A DNA stretch of 64,000 bases from Bacillus sp. FJAT-27264 (GTDB lineage: Bacteria > Bacillota > Bacilli > Paenibacillales > Paenibacillaceae). The translations under genes and the position numbers were made by a program. The stretch lies in NCBI RefSeq assembly GCF_001682855.1, contig NZ_MAQW01000012.1, forward strand, positions 310,001 through 374,000. Direction: 5' to 3'. Of this stretch, positions 10,891 through 18,547 are shown in pieces. Positions within the stretch are counted from its first letter, which is position 1; each line of letters opens with the position of its first letter. A model generated the notes under the pieces. The model made no database searches. It was not told where the DNA came from and saw only the letters and a program-made list of their open reading frames with translations.

Positions 10891-12128
10891 CAAATTCAAG
10901 CACGGCTTCAACCCTACAGTCTGGGACGGATGAGCAGACCAAGCCACTAAAATTGCCTCTCTCCTACATCAGGTTTCTAATGGGAATGTTCATTTCAAGA
11001 CTTGGGGATTCTTTGTTTACATTCGCTATTCCCTGGATCTCCTACAAATTAACCCAATCTAGCATTGTGATGGGGTCAATGTATGCGGTAAGCGTTCTGC
11101 CTATCGTTTTGTTTGGACCTATTGTGGGTAGTATGGTCGACCGCTGGGAGCGAAAAAGGCTGATGATTATTACCGACAGTGCTAGGGCATTGATTGTCGC
11201 GTTGATCCCTTTGCTACACTTTCTAGGCGTTCTACAGTTGTGGCATCTATACGCGATTACCTTCGTACTCACTATATTATCATTGATGTTCGATGTTTCC
11301 ATCGTCGCTATCATTCCATCGCTAGCACCTAAACAACTGACGCGAGCTAACGCCTCGTATCAGTTGACCAATCAAATCGCAGAGATGCTAGGACCGCTTC
11401 TCGCCGGTGTGATTATTATAGCTATTGGAGGATTCAACACACTTTGGCTCGATGCGCTGTCATTTACGGGAACACTTTTTGTTTTACTGTTAATTCCCAG
11501 CTTCGGAAAACCAAAGCCGTCGTCTAATCTATTACAGATTTTCAAGGATATTGGCGAGGGGTTCAAGTGGCTTATCCGTTCCAAGATCAATCTGTCCTTC
11601 TCTTTTCAGGCGATGATCGGCAACTTCGGCTTCAGCGCAGCTTTCGGTGTTTTGATGTTCTATCTGATGAACACTCTCCATCTGAACACTCAAGAGAGCA
11701 GCATCAACTATACCTTGCTGGGATTTGGAGGCATCGTTGGCAGTATTCTGGCCGTTCCATTGGAGAAGCGATTCCGTCGCGGCGTATTAATACCCATGCT
11801 ACTTGGGGTGGGAACGATCGGGTTTCTGTATGCTTCGGTCAGCCATTTTTGGCTTGCTCCTGGGATCGCCTTTTTCGCAGTCACAGTCTGCAATGTCGCG
11901 TGGAATACGATTGTCACCTCCGTACGCCAAGAGATCATTCCATCGGATATGATCGGACGCGTTCTTGGCTTTTCTAGAGTACTGACCCGTTTAGCCATGC
12001 CCTTAGGAGCCCTAACCGGAGCTGCCCTCTCGGAATGGACAGATCCGCGCGTGGTTTTCGCCGTAGCGGCAGGCGCCAAAATGCTTGAAATCGTAATCGC
12101 GCTAGTGACACCGATCCGTAAGCTTTGA
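10887..12128 (+). CDS. MFS efflux transporter, probable exporter of the NRPS product
   Basis: 413 residues, about 12 hydrophobic segments, MFS_3/EntS-like. The loop 2-3 signature appears as GSMVDRWERKR (residues 81-91). The N-terminal ~25 residues are polar and cytoplasmic. The start codon overlaps the NRPS stop as ATGA (10887-10890), so translation is coupled. MFS carriers placed directly after an NRPS commonly export the peptide or give self-protection; that role is inferred from position only. The stop is followed by 43 bases and then the SDR gene on the same strand. Confidence 0.93.
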   Translation: MTNSSTASTLQSGTDEQTKPLKLPLSYIRFLMGMFISRLGDSLFTFAIPWISYKLTQSSIVMGSMYAVSVLPIVLFGPIVGSMVDRWERKRLMIITDSARALIVALIPLLHFLGVLQLWHLYAITFVLTILSLMFDVSIVAIIPSLAPKQLTRANASYQLTNQIAEMLGPLLAGVIIIAIGGFNTLWLDALSFTGTLFVLLLIPSFGKPKPSSNLLQIFKDIGEGFKWLIRSKINLSFSFQAMIGNFGFSAAFGVLMFYLMNTLHLNTQESSINYTLLGFGGIVGSILAVPLEKRFRRGVLIPMLLGVGTIGFLYASVSHFWLAPGIAFFAVTVCNVAWNTIVTSVRQEIIPSDMIGRVLGFSRVLTRLAMPLGALTGAALSEWTDPRVVFAVAAGAKMLEIVIALVTPIRKL

Positions 12129-12171
12129 GTATAGTGCAATTTATTACAAGTTTCTAAAGGAGTATGATCTC

Positions 12172-12960
12172 ATGGACTTAAATCTCAAAGGCAAAAATGT
12201 GCTAGTGGCCGCCTCAAGCAAAGGCATTGGAAAAGCCGTGGCAGAACAATTTGCGAGTGAAGGTGCAAATGTAATGATTTGTTCGCGTAACACTGATACT
12301 CTAATTACGGCGGCGGAAGATTTGCGCCAACGGTTCGACACGAATATTTATGATAAAAAGGCGGATTTGAGCCGAAAGGAAGATATTGAGGAATTAGTTC
12401 AAGCAGCAGTTGCAGCATTCGGAGGAATCGATGTTGTCGTCACCAATGCCGGGGGACCTCCAAGCGGAACTTTTGAGGATACTGACGACGCACTATGGGA
12501 ACAGGCATTCAATCAAAATCTAATGAGCGTGATCAGACTAATCCGATGTACGCTCCCATTTCTAAGAGAGTCGGACAGCGCCCGCATCGTCAATATTGCC
12601 TCTACTTCCGTGAAGCAGCCCATTGACGGCCTGATCCTTTCCAACACCTTTCGAGCTGGAATTGCAGGTTTGGCTAAGACCTTATCAAATGAACTGGCTC
12701 CCTATGGTATCCTTATCAATACTGTAGCCCCAGGCCGGATTGCGACCGACCGGACACTTTATCTGGATCGACTCAAATCGGATATTCTGAATACAAATGT
12801 TGAAGATATTCGGACCCAGTCTGAGAAAGCAATCCCTCTTAGTCGGTATGGTCAGCCTGATGAGCTTGCTAAAATGGTTGTTTTTCTATGCTCTCAAGCA
12901 AACACATACACAACAGGTCAAACAGTCGTTGTAGACGGCGGTATGGTTAAATCGATCTGA
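12172..12960 (+). CDS. Short-chain dehydrogenase/reductase family protein with altered catalytic positions
   Basis: 262 residues, classical SDR length. The cofactor loop AASSKGIGK (~13-21) and NAGG (92-95) are present, and the C-terminus TTGQTVVVDGG fits the Rossmann family. A Ser/Thr cluster (144-146) occupies the catalytic serine position. The usual YxxxK is replaced by SNTFR: Ser157 where Tyr is expected and Arg161 where Lys is expected. A subset of SDR proteins with this SN..R pattern exists, and their reaction is uncertain. A strong AAAGGAG ribosome site (12157-12163) supports ATG 12172. It is the last gene before the terminator at 12988, so it probably belongs to the peptide operon, perhaps in precursor formation or tailoring. 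Confidence 0.92.
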   Translation: MDLNLKGKNVLVAASSKGIGKAVAEQFASEGANVMICSRNTDTLITAAEDLRQRFDTNIYDKKADLSRKEDIEELVQAAVAAFGGIDVVVTNAGGPPSGTFEDTDDALWEQAFNQNLMSVIRLIRCTLPFLRESDSARIVNIASTSVKQPIDGLILSNTFRAGIAGLAKTLSNELAPYGILINTVAPGRIATDRTLYLDRLKSDILNTNVEDIRTQSEKAIPLSRYGQPDELAKMVVFLCSQANTYTTGQTVVVDGGMVKSI

Positions 12961-12987
12961 CCCCTTTATCCCCCGGAATTGAACAAG

Positions 12988-13032
12988 GTCGTCTCATTGG
13001 CAGAAAGTTTTGCCTATGGGACGGCTTTTTTT
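12988..13032 (+). terminator. Rho-independent terminator of the NRPS operon
   Basis: A 15-base arm at 12988-13002 pairs with 13011-13025 (two G-U pairs, one mismatch), with an 8-base loop and then seven T (13026-13032). Confidence 0.9.
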
Positions 13033-13087
13033 CGTTGCTGTACTATTTTTTCGGTTTAATTTTTTAAGTCTAATTCGCTACGATGAT

Positions 13088-13109
13088 ACTTAATTTAAAT
13101 AATTTAAGT
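13088..13109. promoter_or_regulatory. AT-rich inverted repeat upstream of the lrp gene
   Basis: ACTTAA...TTAAGT is an imperfect 22-bp palindrome with further TTAA blocks nearby. AsnC/Lrp proteins bind such AT-rich dyads and often repress their own gene, so this is a plausible autoregulatory site. A TATAAT box follows at 13178-13183, 23 bases before the ATG. Confidence 0.4.
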
Positions 13110-13205
13110 TAAATCGAAAAAACACTTAAAAAAATCGTTAATTTCAGCACTTATGTTTTCATTTTTTCGTATTTTTGTATAATTAACTTAAAGGAGTGAA
13201 GCATA

Positions 13206-13637
13206 ATGGACGACATCGATCTTCAAATCTTGGAAATGCTGAAGAACAATGGCCGCATGACCAGTTCCGAAATTAGTAAAGTCATTCATTTATCCGTGCC
13301 TGCCATCACTGAAAGAATCCGCAAACTCGAGAAAAACGGAGTGATCGATCAATTTACAATCAAGTTGAACCGGAAAGCAATAGGGCAAAATCTCGTGGTT
13401 TATATTTTTGTGCAACTGCAAGGCTCAGCCGAAACAGAGCAATTCCGCAAGACCATAATTCAGTCTTCGTTAGTACTGGAATGTCACCATATCTCGGGAG
13501 AATACGACTATCTTCTGAAAGTTGGTCTACCGGATTTATCCGAAATGGAGGGGTTTATAACGCATACCCTAAAGGCCCATCATAATGTTGTGAGATCAAA
13601 TACAATTTTCACATTATCAACACTAAAAGAAGAGTAG
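13206..13637 (+). CDS. Lrp/AsnC family transcriptional regulator
   Basis: 143 residues. The N-terminal helix-turn-helix spans ~4-60 (LQILEMLKNNGRMTSSEISK, then TERIRKLEKNGVI), followed by an RAM/AsnC ligand-binding domain with the GEYDYLLKV strand around 97-106. Length and layout are normal for the family. The ribosome site AAAGGAG sits 8-9 bases before ATG. A LysE exporter begins 19 bases after the stop, a typical Lrp-LysE pair in which an amino acid effector controls export of the same or a related amino acid. It may serve the neighbouring peptide cluster, but the intervening terminator argues for independent transcription. Confidence 0.93.
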   Translation: MDDIDLQILEMLKNNGRMTSSEISKVIHLSVPAITERIRKLEKNGVIDQFTIKLNRKAIGQNLVVYIFVQLQGSAETEQFRKTIIQSSLVLECHHISGEYDYLLKVGLPDLSEMEGFITHTLKAHHNVVRSNTIFTLSTLKEE

Positions 13638-13656
13638 AGAAAGGAGTGTAATCCCT

Positions 13657-14310
13657 ATGTCATGGGAGTGGATGGCAAGAGGAATTTTGCTAGGGTTATC
13701 TATTGCGGCTCCTGTAGGTCCTATAAGCATATTATGCATTAAAATGACTATAAACTCAGGTTTCAAAACCGGCTTGTTCTGTGGTTTGGGAGCGGCCACA
13801 GCGGACGCAATCTATGGTTGTATCGCCGGATTAGGCTTATCTACCCTGACTGCTTTTCTAGTTGATTACAAAACCGTGCTACAAGCCTTAGGTGGACTAT
13901 TTATTTGTTATCTTGGCATGAGGTCGCTACTATCTACTTCCGGGGCAAGAACTAGCGTGGAACCTTATTCCCCAAAAAGCTCACTAAATTCATATGCGGT
14001 GTCGCTGCTGCTGACGTTATCTAATCCCATGACGATTATTTTCTTTCTTGGCGTTTTCAGCGCTTCCGGTATCCATCTGTCGCATAGCAGCTCCGATATG
14101 CCGTTTTTGATCGTCGGTGTCTTTCTGGGCTCCACGTTATGGTGGATCTGTTTGATAGGGAGCACTGCTTTGTTCAGAACCAAAATGACGGCAGGGTACA
14201 CAAAGCAGATTTTGTTCAACAGACTGTCCGGATTGGTGATGTTATCTTTCGGTATGATTGCCCTCATTCAATCTCTCGGTCTCCAAAAATTCCTTCCTTT
14301 CTCTATCTAG
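13657..14310 (+). CDS. LysE/RhtB family amino acid exporter
   Basis: 217 residues with six predicted membrane helices. The family signature is in the first helix (GLSIAAPVGPI, ~13-23), followed by the repeat with NPMTIIFFLG in the second half. Inner-membrane exporter of amino acids or small derivatives; the specific substrate cannot be read from sequence. GGAG lies upstream of ATG 13657, and the gene is probably co-transcribed with and regulated by the preceding Lrp protein. Confidence 0.92.
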   Translation: MSWEWMARGILLGLSIAAPVGPISILCIKMTINSGFKTGLFCGLGAATADAIYGCIAGLGLSTLTAFLVDYKTVLQALGGLFICYLGMRSLLSTSGARTSVEPYSPKSSLNSYAVSLLLTLSNPMTIIFFLGVFSASGIHLSHSSSDMPFLIVGVFLGSTLWWICLIGSTALFRTKMTAGYTKQILFNRLSGLVMLSFGMIALIQSLGLQKFLPFSI

Positions 14311-14433
14311 TTTTTATTCATCTTGAAAAGTCAGACAATCCTCCTTAATTTTGAACCTATAGACCTAAATAAAATTCCTCTATTCTGACGAAATATAAAG
14401 TGTCGGTAAAATATCAAGAAGGAAGGTATTCAA

Positions 14434-14613
14434 TTGAATAAAGATATCGTAGTTAATCTTGTGAATGAGGTAACTGAAGAGGTATTTTCAAAGAATAAAG
14501 AAGCTTTGGAAAATGAAGGCGTACTAACTGGTAATGTAGAACTAGCGGTTAGGTTGTCCGCTCTAACAACGATTAAAATTCTTGAAAAGCTCGAGTTGCT
14601 CGATACGGACTAA
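14434..14613 (+). CDS. Small hypothetical protein (59 aa, TTG start)
   Basis: The frame starts at TTG 14434 after a good ribosome site (AAGGAAGG, ~14419-14426) and ends at TAA 14611-14613. The product is acidic and probably helical (LNKDIVVNLVNEVTEEVF..., ending LEKLELLDTD), with no membrane segment or signal peptide. I do not recognise the family. Its stop codon overlaps the stop codon of the opposite-strand small gene, an exactly tail-to-tail arrangement. The ribosome site and amino-acid composition are the reasons to call it real. Confidence 0.6.
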   Translation: MNKDIVVNLVNEVTEEVFSKNKEALENEGVLTGNVELAVRLSALTTIKILEKLELLDTD

Positions 14614-14823
14614 TATTCAGGCTTTGCCTTACCTAACTGAAGCTCTATTCCATTAATTATTTTGATGGCTGCTCTGCCGATCTTTTGAGAATCTCCAACA
14701 AATGTTACCACATCAGATCGTAGAGCAGCTAATTCCTCCCTCACAATTCCGCTTATTCTTCCCACATCACCTAGTGTCAGGCATTTTCTAATGTTTTCTT
14801 CATATTCCCTCCATTTTCTCCAT
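14610..14823 (-). pseudogene. Small helical protein gene with apparent +1 frameshift near its start
   Basis: On the minus strand GGAGG (14831-14835) precedes ATG at 14823 with ideal spacing, but that frame stops after seven codons (MEKMEGI). Skipping one A in the AAAA run just after the start opens a frame of ~69 codons (WREYEENIRKCLTLGDVGRI ... GIELQLGKAKPEY) that ends at TAG 14610-14612. The open frame has no ATG, GTG or TTG near the ribosome site. It is either a recent loss-of-function indel, a base-call error, or a recoding site. The family is not recognised. Confidence 0.5.
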
Positions 14824-14859
14824 AATAAAACCTCCGCTACTTAAGCAGGGGCTTGCAAG

Positions 14860-15042
14860 TTATTTTCCGCCTGTAAAAGGGTTGATCTCATTCGTAAGAT
14901 CTCTCCCTTCCTTCTTCTCTTCAGCAGATATACGTTTTCCAACAGCAACAAAGGACCAGGCTAACGGACCAACAAATGCAATGATAACACCAATCACTAG
15001 AAGAAAACTCATGATTATCATCACCGCCCTCTTCACAATCAT
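14860..15042 (-). CDS. Small single-span membrane protein
   Basis: 60 residues if started at 15042; ATG codons at 15021 and 15012 are alternatives and the first has GAGGG 6-7 bases ahead. One hydrophobic helix (MSFLLVIGVIIAFVGPLAWS) is followed by a charged tail (SAEEKKEGRDL) likely in the cytoplasm. No family recognised. It lies downstream of the fluoride exporter on the same strand, 35 bases after that stop, so co-transcription is possible. Confidence 0.55.
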   Translation of the reverse strand: MIVKRAVMIIMSFLLVIGVIIAFVGPLAWSFVAVGKRISAEEKKEGRDLTNEINPFTGGK

Positions 15043-15077
15043 AACATTTTTTCCCTTATCGGAAAAAGGATTGCAGA

Positions 15078-16412
15078 CTAATTTTCATCCCGCTTTTCGC
15101 GCTTCACCTTACGCAATTCTTTAATCGAAGCTAGAGTAGTCCCTTCCGGTATTGAAATCAAATGACTCTTCGAAACCCCAATCAGCTGCGAGGTGTAAAT
15201 CCCCGTGTGCCCAGAGAACAAGTAACTCACGACACAAGCCATAAACATATAGATGGCTCCGCCAGATCCAAACAACTCAATCCCCATCAGGAAGCAAGCG
15301 ATCGGTGTATTCGTCGCACCGCAGAACACTGCGATAAAGCCGAGCGAAGCCAGAAAAGGACCATACATATGCAGTAGTCCGGCCAAGGTATGACCTAGTG
15401 TTGCGCCAATGGCGAACAGCGGCGTTACCTCTCCCCCCTGGAACCCCGTACCCAGAGTAAACGAGGTGAAGATCACTTTCCAAAGAAATGCGAATGGAGA
15501 GACCTCTCCTTGAAAAGAATCCGCGATTAGCGGGAGGCCAAGACCCAGATACTCCCTAGTCCCCACGAGGTACACCAACGCAATAATAATGAACCCGCCC
15601 AGCGCACTTTTTACCATCGGATTCTTGATCAACAATGTAAAATGCACTTTCAAAAAATGAGTAAGCTGACTGAAAAGCATACCGACCAGCCCGAAGATCA
15701 CGGATGCCAGCAGCACCTTTAACACAACCAAGAAACCCAGTGCAGGAAACTCGCTGACGGCATAATGAATATGATGCACCTTCCACAGCTTGGTGGCGAC
15801 CAGATCACCAACGAAGCTGGCTGCGAAGCAAGGTAGCAGTGCCTGGTGGCTGATCAATCCAAGCGCAATCACTTCAAGCCCAAACAATGTACCGGCCAGC
15901 GGTGTGCCAAAAATAGAACCAAAGCCCCCGCTGATCCCGCACATTAACAGGATTTTACGATCCAGCGGGCTGATCCGAATCCATCTGCCGAAGCTGTCGG
16001 CGAGACTGCCACCCATCTGCACCGCAGTCCCCTCTCTCCCGGCAGAACCGCCGAACAGATGGGTGACGAGCGTTCCAAATAGCACAAGTGGTGCCATACG
16101 CAGTGGAATCGGCGCTCCTCCGCTCTGAATATTTTCTATGATCAGATTATTGCCCTTGGCACTATCCTTCCCATATCGAAAATATAAATAGCTGACCAGC
16201 GCGCCACCCAGTGGCAGCAAAAACAGCAGCCATGGATGCTCCATGCGCAGCGTCGTTACATAATCCAGACTTTTCAGGAACAGTGCCGAGGCCGTCCCGG
16301 TAATTATGCCGACACAGCTTCCCAGGATGATCCATTTTACAACCGTGGTCCAAATGGCCAAGTGGCTCCTCTCTCCCGCATAAGCCCTCCATCGTTCTCG
16401 CCCATTGTTCAT
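15078..16412 (-). CDS. CLC-type fluoride/proton antiporter (CLC-F)
   Basis: 445 residues from ATG 16412, with the CLC fold of many hydrophobic helices. The anion-pathway motif is GREGT (residues 125-129 in this numbering) rather than the GREGP of chloride transporters, and the first selectivity loop is KGNNL (86-90) rather than GSGIP; both changes mark the fluoride-selective CLC-F branch. GGEVTPLFAIG is the second-half pore motif. The frame extends upstream to 16493, but that part lies in the riboswitch terminator stem. ATG 16412 has GGGAG ten bases ahead and is preferred. A fluoride riboswitch sits just upstream, which independently fixes the function: membrane export of toxic fluoride. Confidence 0.93.
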   Translation of the reverse strand: MNNGRERWRAYAGERSHLAIWTTVVKWIILGSCVGIITGTASALFLKSLDYVTTLRMEHPWLLFLLPLGGALVSYLYFRYGKDSAKGNNLIIENIQSGGAPIPLRMAPLVLFGTLVTHLFGGSAGREGTAVQMGGSLADSFGRWIRISPLDRKILLMCGISGGFGSIFGTPLAGTLFGLEVIALGLISHQALLPCFAASFVGDLVATKLWKVHHIHYAVSEFPALGFLVVLKVLLASVIFGLVGMLFSQLTHFLKVHFTLLIKNPMVKSALGGFIIIALVYLVGTREYLGLGLPLIADSFQGEVSPFAFLWKVIFTSFTLGTGFQGGEVTPLFAIGATLGHTLAGLLHMYGPFLASLGFIAVFCGATNTPIACFLMGIELFGSGGAIYMFMACVVSYLFSGHTGIYTSQLIGVSKSHLISIPEGTTLASIKELRKVKREKRDEN

Positions 16413-16456
16413 CGCGCCCATACTCCCATAACCCAGATTTAACCCATAATAAAACA

Positions 16457-16532
16457 GACTCCTACCAGCCAAAACCTCACTGGTAGGAGTCATTAGTCTG
16501 CAAAAGACGGTTAATGGCGAACTCCATCGCCC
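16457..16532 (-). ncRNA. Fluoride riboswitch (crcB motif) with overlapping terminator
   Basis: Read on the minus strand, GGGCGATGGAGTTCGCC (16532 downward), a short loop with AACCG, then TAATGACTCCTAC match the crcB aptamer consensus including the invariant 3' strand. The 3' strand also forms the left arm of a perfect 12-bp hairpin (GACTCCTACCAG 16457-16468 against CTGGTAGGAGTC 16480-16491) followed by TGTTTTATT, so aptamer and terminator are mutually exclusive. With fluoride bound the terminator would be blocked and the exporter expressed. Confidence 0.93.
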
Positions 16533-16547
16533 GATTCATCTACAACC

Positions 16548-16576
16548 ATATTAATTAAGTATATCCTGGAAGTCAA
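16548..16576 (-). promoter_or_regulatory. Sigma-A-type promoter of the fluoride exporter leader
   Basis: On the minus strand TTGACT (16571-16576) and TAATAT (16548-16553) are separated by 17 bases and end about 15 bases before the riboswitch aptamer. Confidence 0.75.
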
Positions 16577-16594
16577 ACGATAAATATGCGGCAG

Positions 16595-17242
16595 TTACAG
16601 ATCTTTTTGTTGGAAAATACGCAAGGAAATGAAATAAGAGCAGCCAATCAGGCCTATATAGAGTAATCCAGCGAAGAGGTAAAATAGCATGAGGTTGGAA
16701 AATAGTCCCTCTGACACTCTAGTCAGAGTAGACAACAGGTTGACCAGATTTTGAACACTATCGGAGAGAAGCATAACAGCCAACATAAAGACGATGTTCA
16801 CGACCTGTGCTCCCTTAGCCCCAAGCCAGTAGTTAATCGGCAAATAGATGGAAGCCAAAAGTGGAAAGATTGCCAGGGTTATACCAATTTCCTGCCAAGA
16901 GGTAGATGAAATGACATGTCCGGATACAGTGGTCACCAAGTAGAACAACAGAATACTGATAGCACCGAACAGGGTATAGGGCAGGAGCGCTAAATACTTA
17001 GAAAATACCAGTTCCTTCCTACGAACAGGCAGGCTGACCAAGAGACGCTGGATTCGCAACTGGCTATCCTGTGTACAGGAATTGATCAGAAGCATTAAGG
17101 GCGGCAACGTCGCTAGTAAGCTGTAAAGATGTAGACTCATCGTTGCCATCCAGATATAGTAAGGCACCAGGAATAGCAAGAATCTGCGGATTAACACAAA
17201 ATCCTTACGGATCAAGTGAATAGATTTATACATGTACCCCAC
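16595..17242 (-). CDS. ABC-2 type transporter permease
   Basis: 215 residues, about six hydrophobic segments, with a cytoplasmic loop RIQRLLVSLPVRRKELVFSK typical of ABC2_membrane_3 proteins partnered with YtrB/BcrA-like ATPases. It begins inside the end of the ATPase gene (17-base overlap, 17226-17242), showing a tight three-gene operon with the GntR regulator. The substrate is unknown; relatives handle cell-envelope antibiotics or acetoin-linked export. The N-terminus YKSIHLIRKDFVLI is the usual pre-TM amphipathic stretch. Confidence 0.9.
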   Translation of the reverse strand: MGYMYKSIHLIRKDFVLIRRFLLFLVPYYIWMATMSLHLYSLLATLPPLMLLINSCTQDSQLRIQRLLVSLPVRRKELVFSKYLALLPYTLFGAISILLFYLVTTVSGHVISSTSWQEIGITLAIFPLLASIYLPINYWLGAKGAQVVNIVFMLAVMLLSDSVQNLVNLLSTLTRVSEGLFSNLMLFYLFAGLLYIGLIGCSYFISLRIFQQKDL

Positions 17243-18095
17243 CGCCTTTTACGGTAAAATACATGATCTCCTCCAGGCTCGGCGTTTCACAGATGGCAAT
17301 ATTCCCAAAATGCTTTTCCCCTTCAGCACGGTTACTTAGTAACCCTTCAAAACCGTATGGTGTCTCCCGAATTCCCAGGAACCAGTTGCGGGTATCACGG
17401 TCCAGCAGTTCCCTCTCACCTTTGACCAGCAGGTATTTCTCCGGCAAGCTTTCCTTGCTCTCATGAAACACCAATCGGCCGTCATTGATAAAAACGATGT
17501 AATCTGCAACCTTATCAAGATCGGCGGTATTATGGGTGGAGAACAAAATGGACTTCCTCTCATCCTGAAGATGTTCTCCTAGTAGATCCAGCAGTTCTCT
17601 CCGGATTACCGGGTCCAGTCCTGAAGTCGGTTCGTCCATGATTAGCAGATCGGCTCCGTGCGAAAGTGCCATGGCTAAAGAGAATTTTATTTTCATCCCC
17701 TTGGATAAATCCTTGATCTTCTTGCCAGATGCAAGCTTGAAAAGCTCCAGATACTTCCGGCAGACCTCCTCATCCCACTGGCTGTAGAACGGGGCAATGA
17801 TCTTCTTCATCTGCTTGACCGTTAAAGCTTCGTAAAAATAATTCTCATCAGAGACATACCCGATCCTATCCTTCACCTCAGGCGTATCCAGCGAGTTGCG
17901 TTGCCCGAATAGAGATATCTCTCCCCCATCCGGGTGGATCATCCCCATGATCATCTGAATCAGTGTGGTCTTACCTGCGCCGTTTGGTCCGATTAAACCA
18001 GTGATGTATCCCTGTTTGACAGAGACACTAAGCTCCTTCATGGCATAGCGATCGTAGTATTTGCTCACATTGCTTAACTGAATGACATCCCTCAT
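17226..18095 (-). CDS. ABC transporter ATP-binding protein, YtrB-like
   Basis: 289 residues. Walker A GPNGAGKTT (36-44), signature LSKGM (130-134) instead of LSGGQ, Walker B LLIMDEP (150-156), H-loop STHN with His188. The variant signature is common in this YtrB/BcrA subclass. A ~75-residue C-terminal extension follows the nucleotide-binding domain. ATGA overlap with the regulator upstream (18092-18095) and a 17-base overlap with the permease downstream place it in the middle of the operon. It powers the permease at 16595. Confidence 0.93.
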   Translation of the reverse strand: MRDVIQLSNVSKYYDRYAMKELSVSVKQGYITGLIGPNGAGKTTLIQMIMGMIHPDGGEISLFGQRNSLDTPEVKDRIGYVSDENYFYEALTVKQMKKIIAPFYSQWDEEVCRKYLELFKLASGKKIKDLSKGMKIKFSLAMALSHGADLLIMDEPTSGLDPVIRRELLDLLGEHLQDERKSILFSTHNTADLDKVADYIVFINDGRLVFHESKESLPEKYLLVKGERELLDRDTRNWFLGIRETPYGFEGLLSNRAEGEKHFGNIAICETPSLEEIMYFTVKGGGVHV

Positions 18096-18472
18096 CCGTT
18101 CTCCTCCTCATAGAGCAACTTCATCATCTCTGTGATTTCGGCAAATTCAATCCCGAGCCCTTTGCTCTCCTCGATAATTTCCTTCATCTTGTTCTCTATC
18201 ATCCGCAAGCGCTGTTCCCGTATGTACTCCTGGTCTGCTCCGGATACAAAAGAACCTTTGCCAACAATGGAATTAACGAGTCCTTCCCGCTCCAATTCTT
18301 CGTATGCCCGCTTTGTAGTAATCACGCTGATTTGCAAGTCTTTGGCGAGAAGACGAATGGAAGGCAACGGTGTTCCCGACGAGAGATCTCCTTGCAGGAT
18401 CATCTGACGGATTTGCCGAACAATTTGTGCATAGATGGGCTCTCCGGAAGTGCCGGATATCACAATATTCAT
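18092..18472 (-). CDS. GntR family regulator, YtrA subfamily
   Basis: 126 residues: winged helix-turn-helix (~10-75, including PSIRLLAKDLQISVITTKRA and YEELEREGLV) followed by a short helical C-terminal dimerisation region rather than a large ligand domain, the YtrA layout. It is first in the operon, which is the usual arrangement for these autoregulated ABC transporter repressors. A perfect 17-bp inverted repeat 32 bases upstream is its likely operator. Confidence 0.93.
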   Translation of the reverse strand: MNIVISGTSGEPIYAQIVRQIRQMILQGDLSSGTPLPSIRLLAKDLQISVITTKRAYEELEREGLVNSIVGKGSFVSGADQEYIREQRLRMIENKMKEIIEESKGLGIEFAEITEMMKLLYEEENG

Positions 18473-18503
18473 CGTTTTAGGTCACCAACGTTTCTTGAGG
18501 TCT

Positions 18504-18540
18504 GTATTTAATGTATATATTTAATATATACATTAAATAC
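18504..18540. promoter_or_regulatory. Perfect 37-bp palindrome, probable GntR operator
   Basis: Arms GTATTTAATGTATATAT (18504-18520) and its exact complement (18524-18540) flank TTA. The site lies directly upstream of the YtrA-type regulator and 8 bases from the end of the glycosyltransferase gene. YtrA-family proteins bind long AT-rich dyads overlapping their own promoter. The sequence contains TATATTAAAT-like -10 material on the minus strand. Confidence 0.8.
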
Positions 18541-18547
18541 ACTCATG

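Noticed and set aside
16413-16493. N-terminal extension of the CLC protein from ATG 16493
   Set aside because: This stretch is the 3' aptamer strand and terminator hairpin of the fluoride riboswitch; it has no ribosome site, whereas ATG 16412 does.
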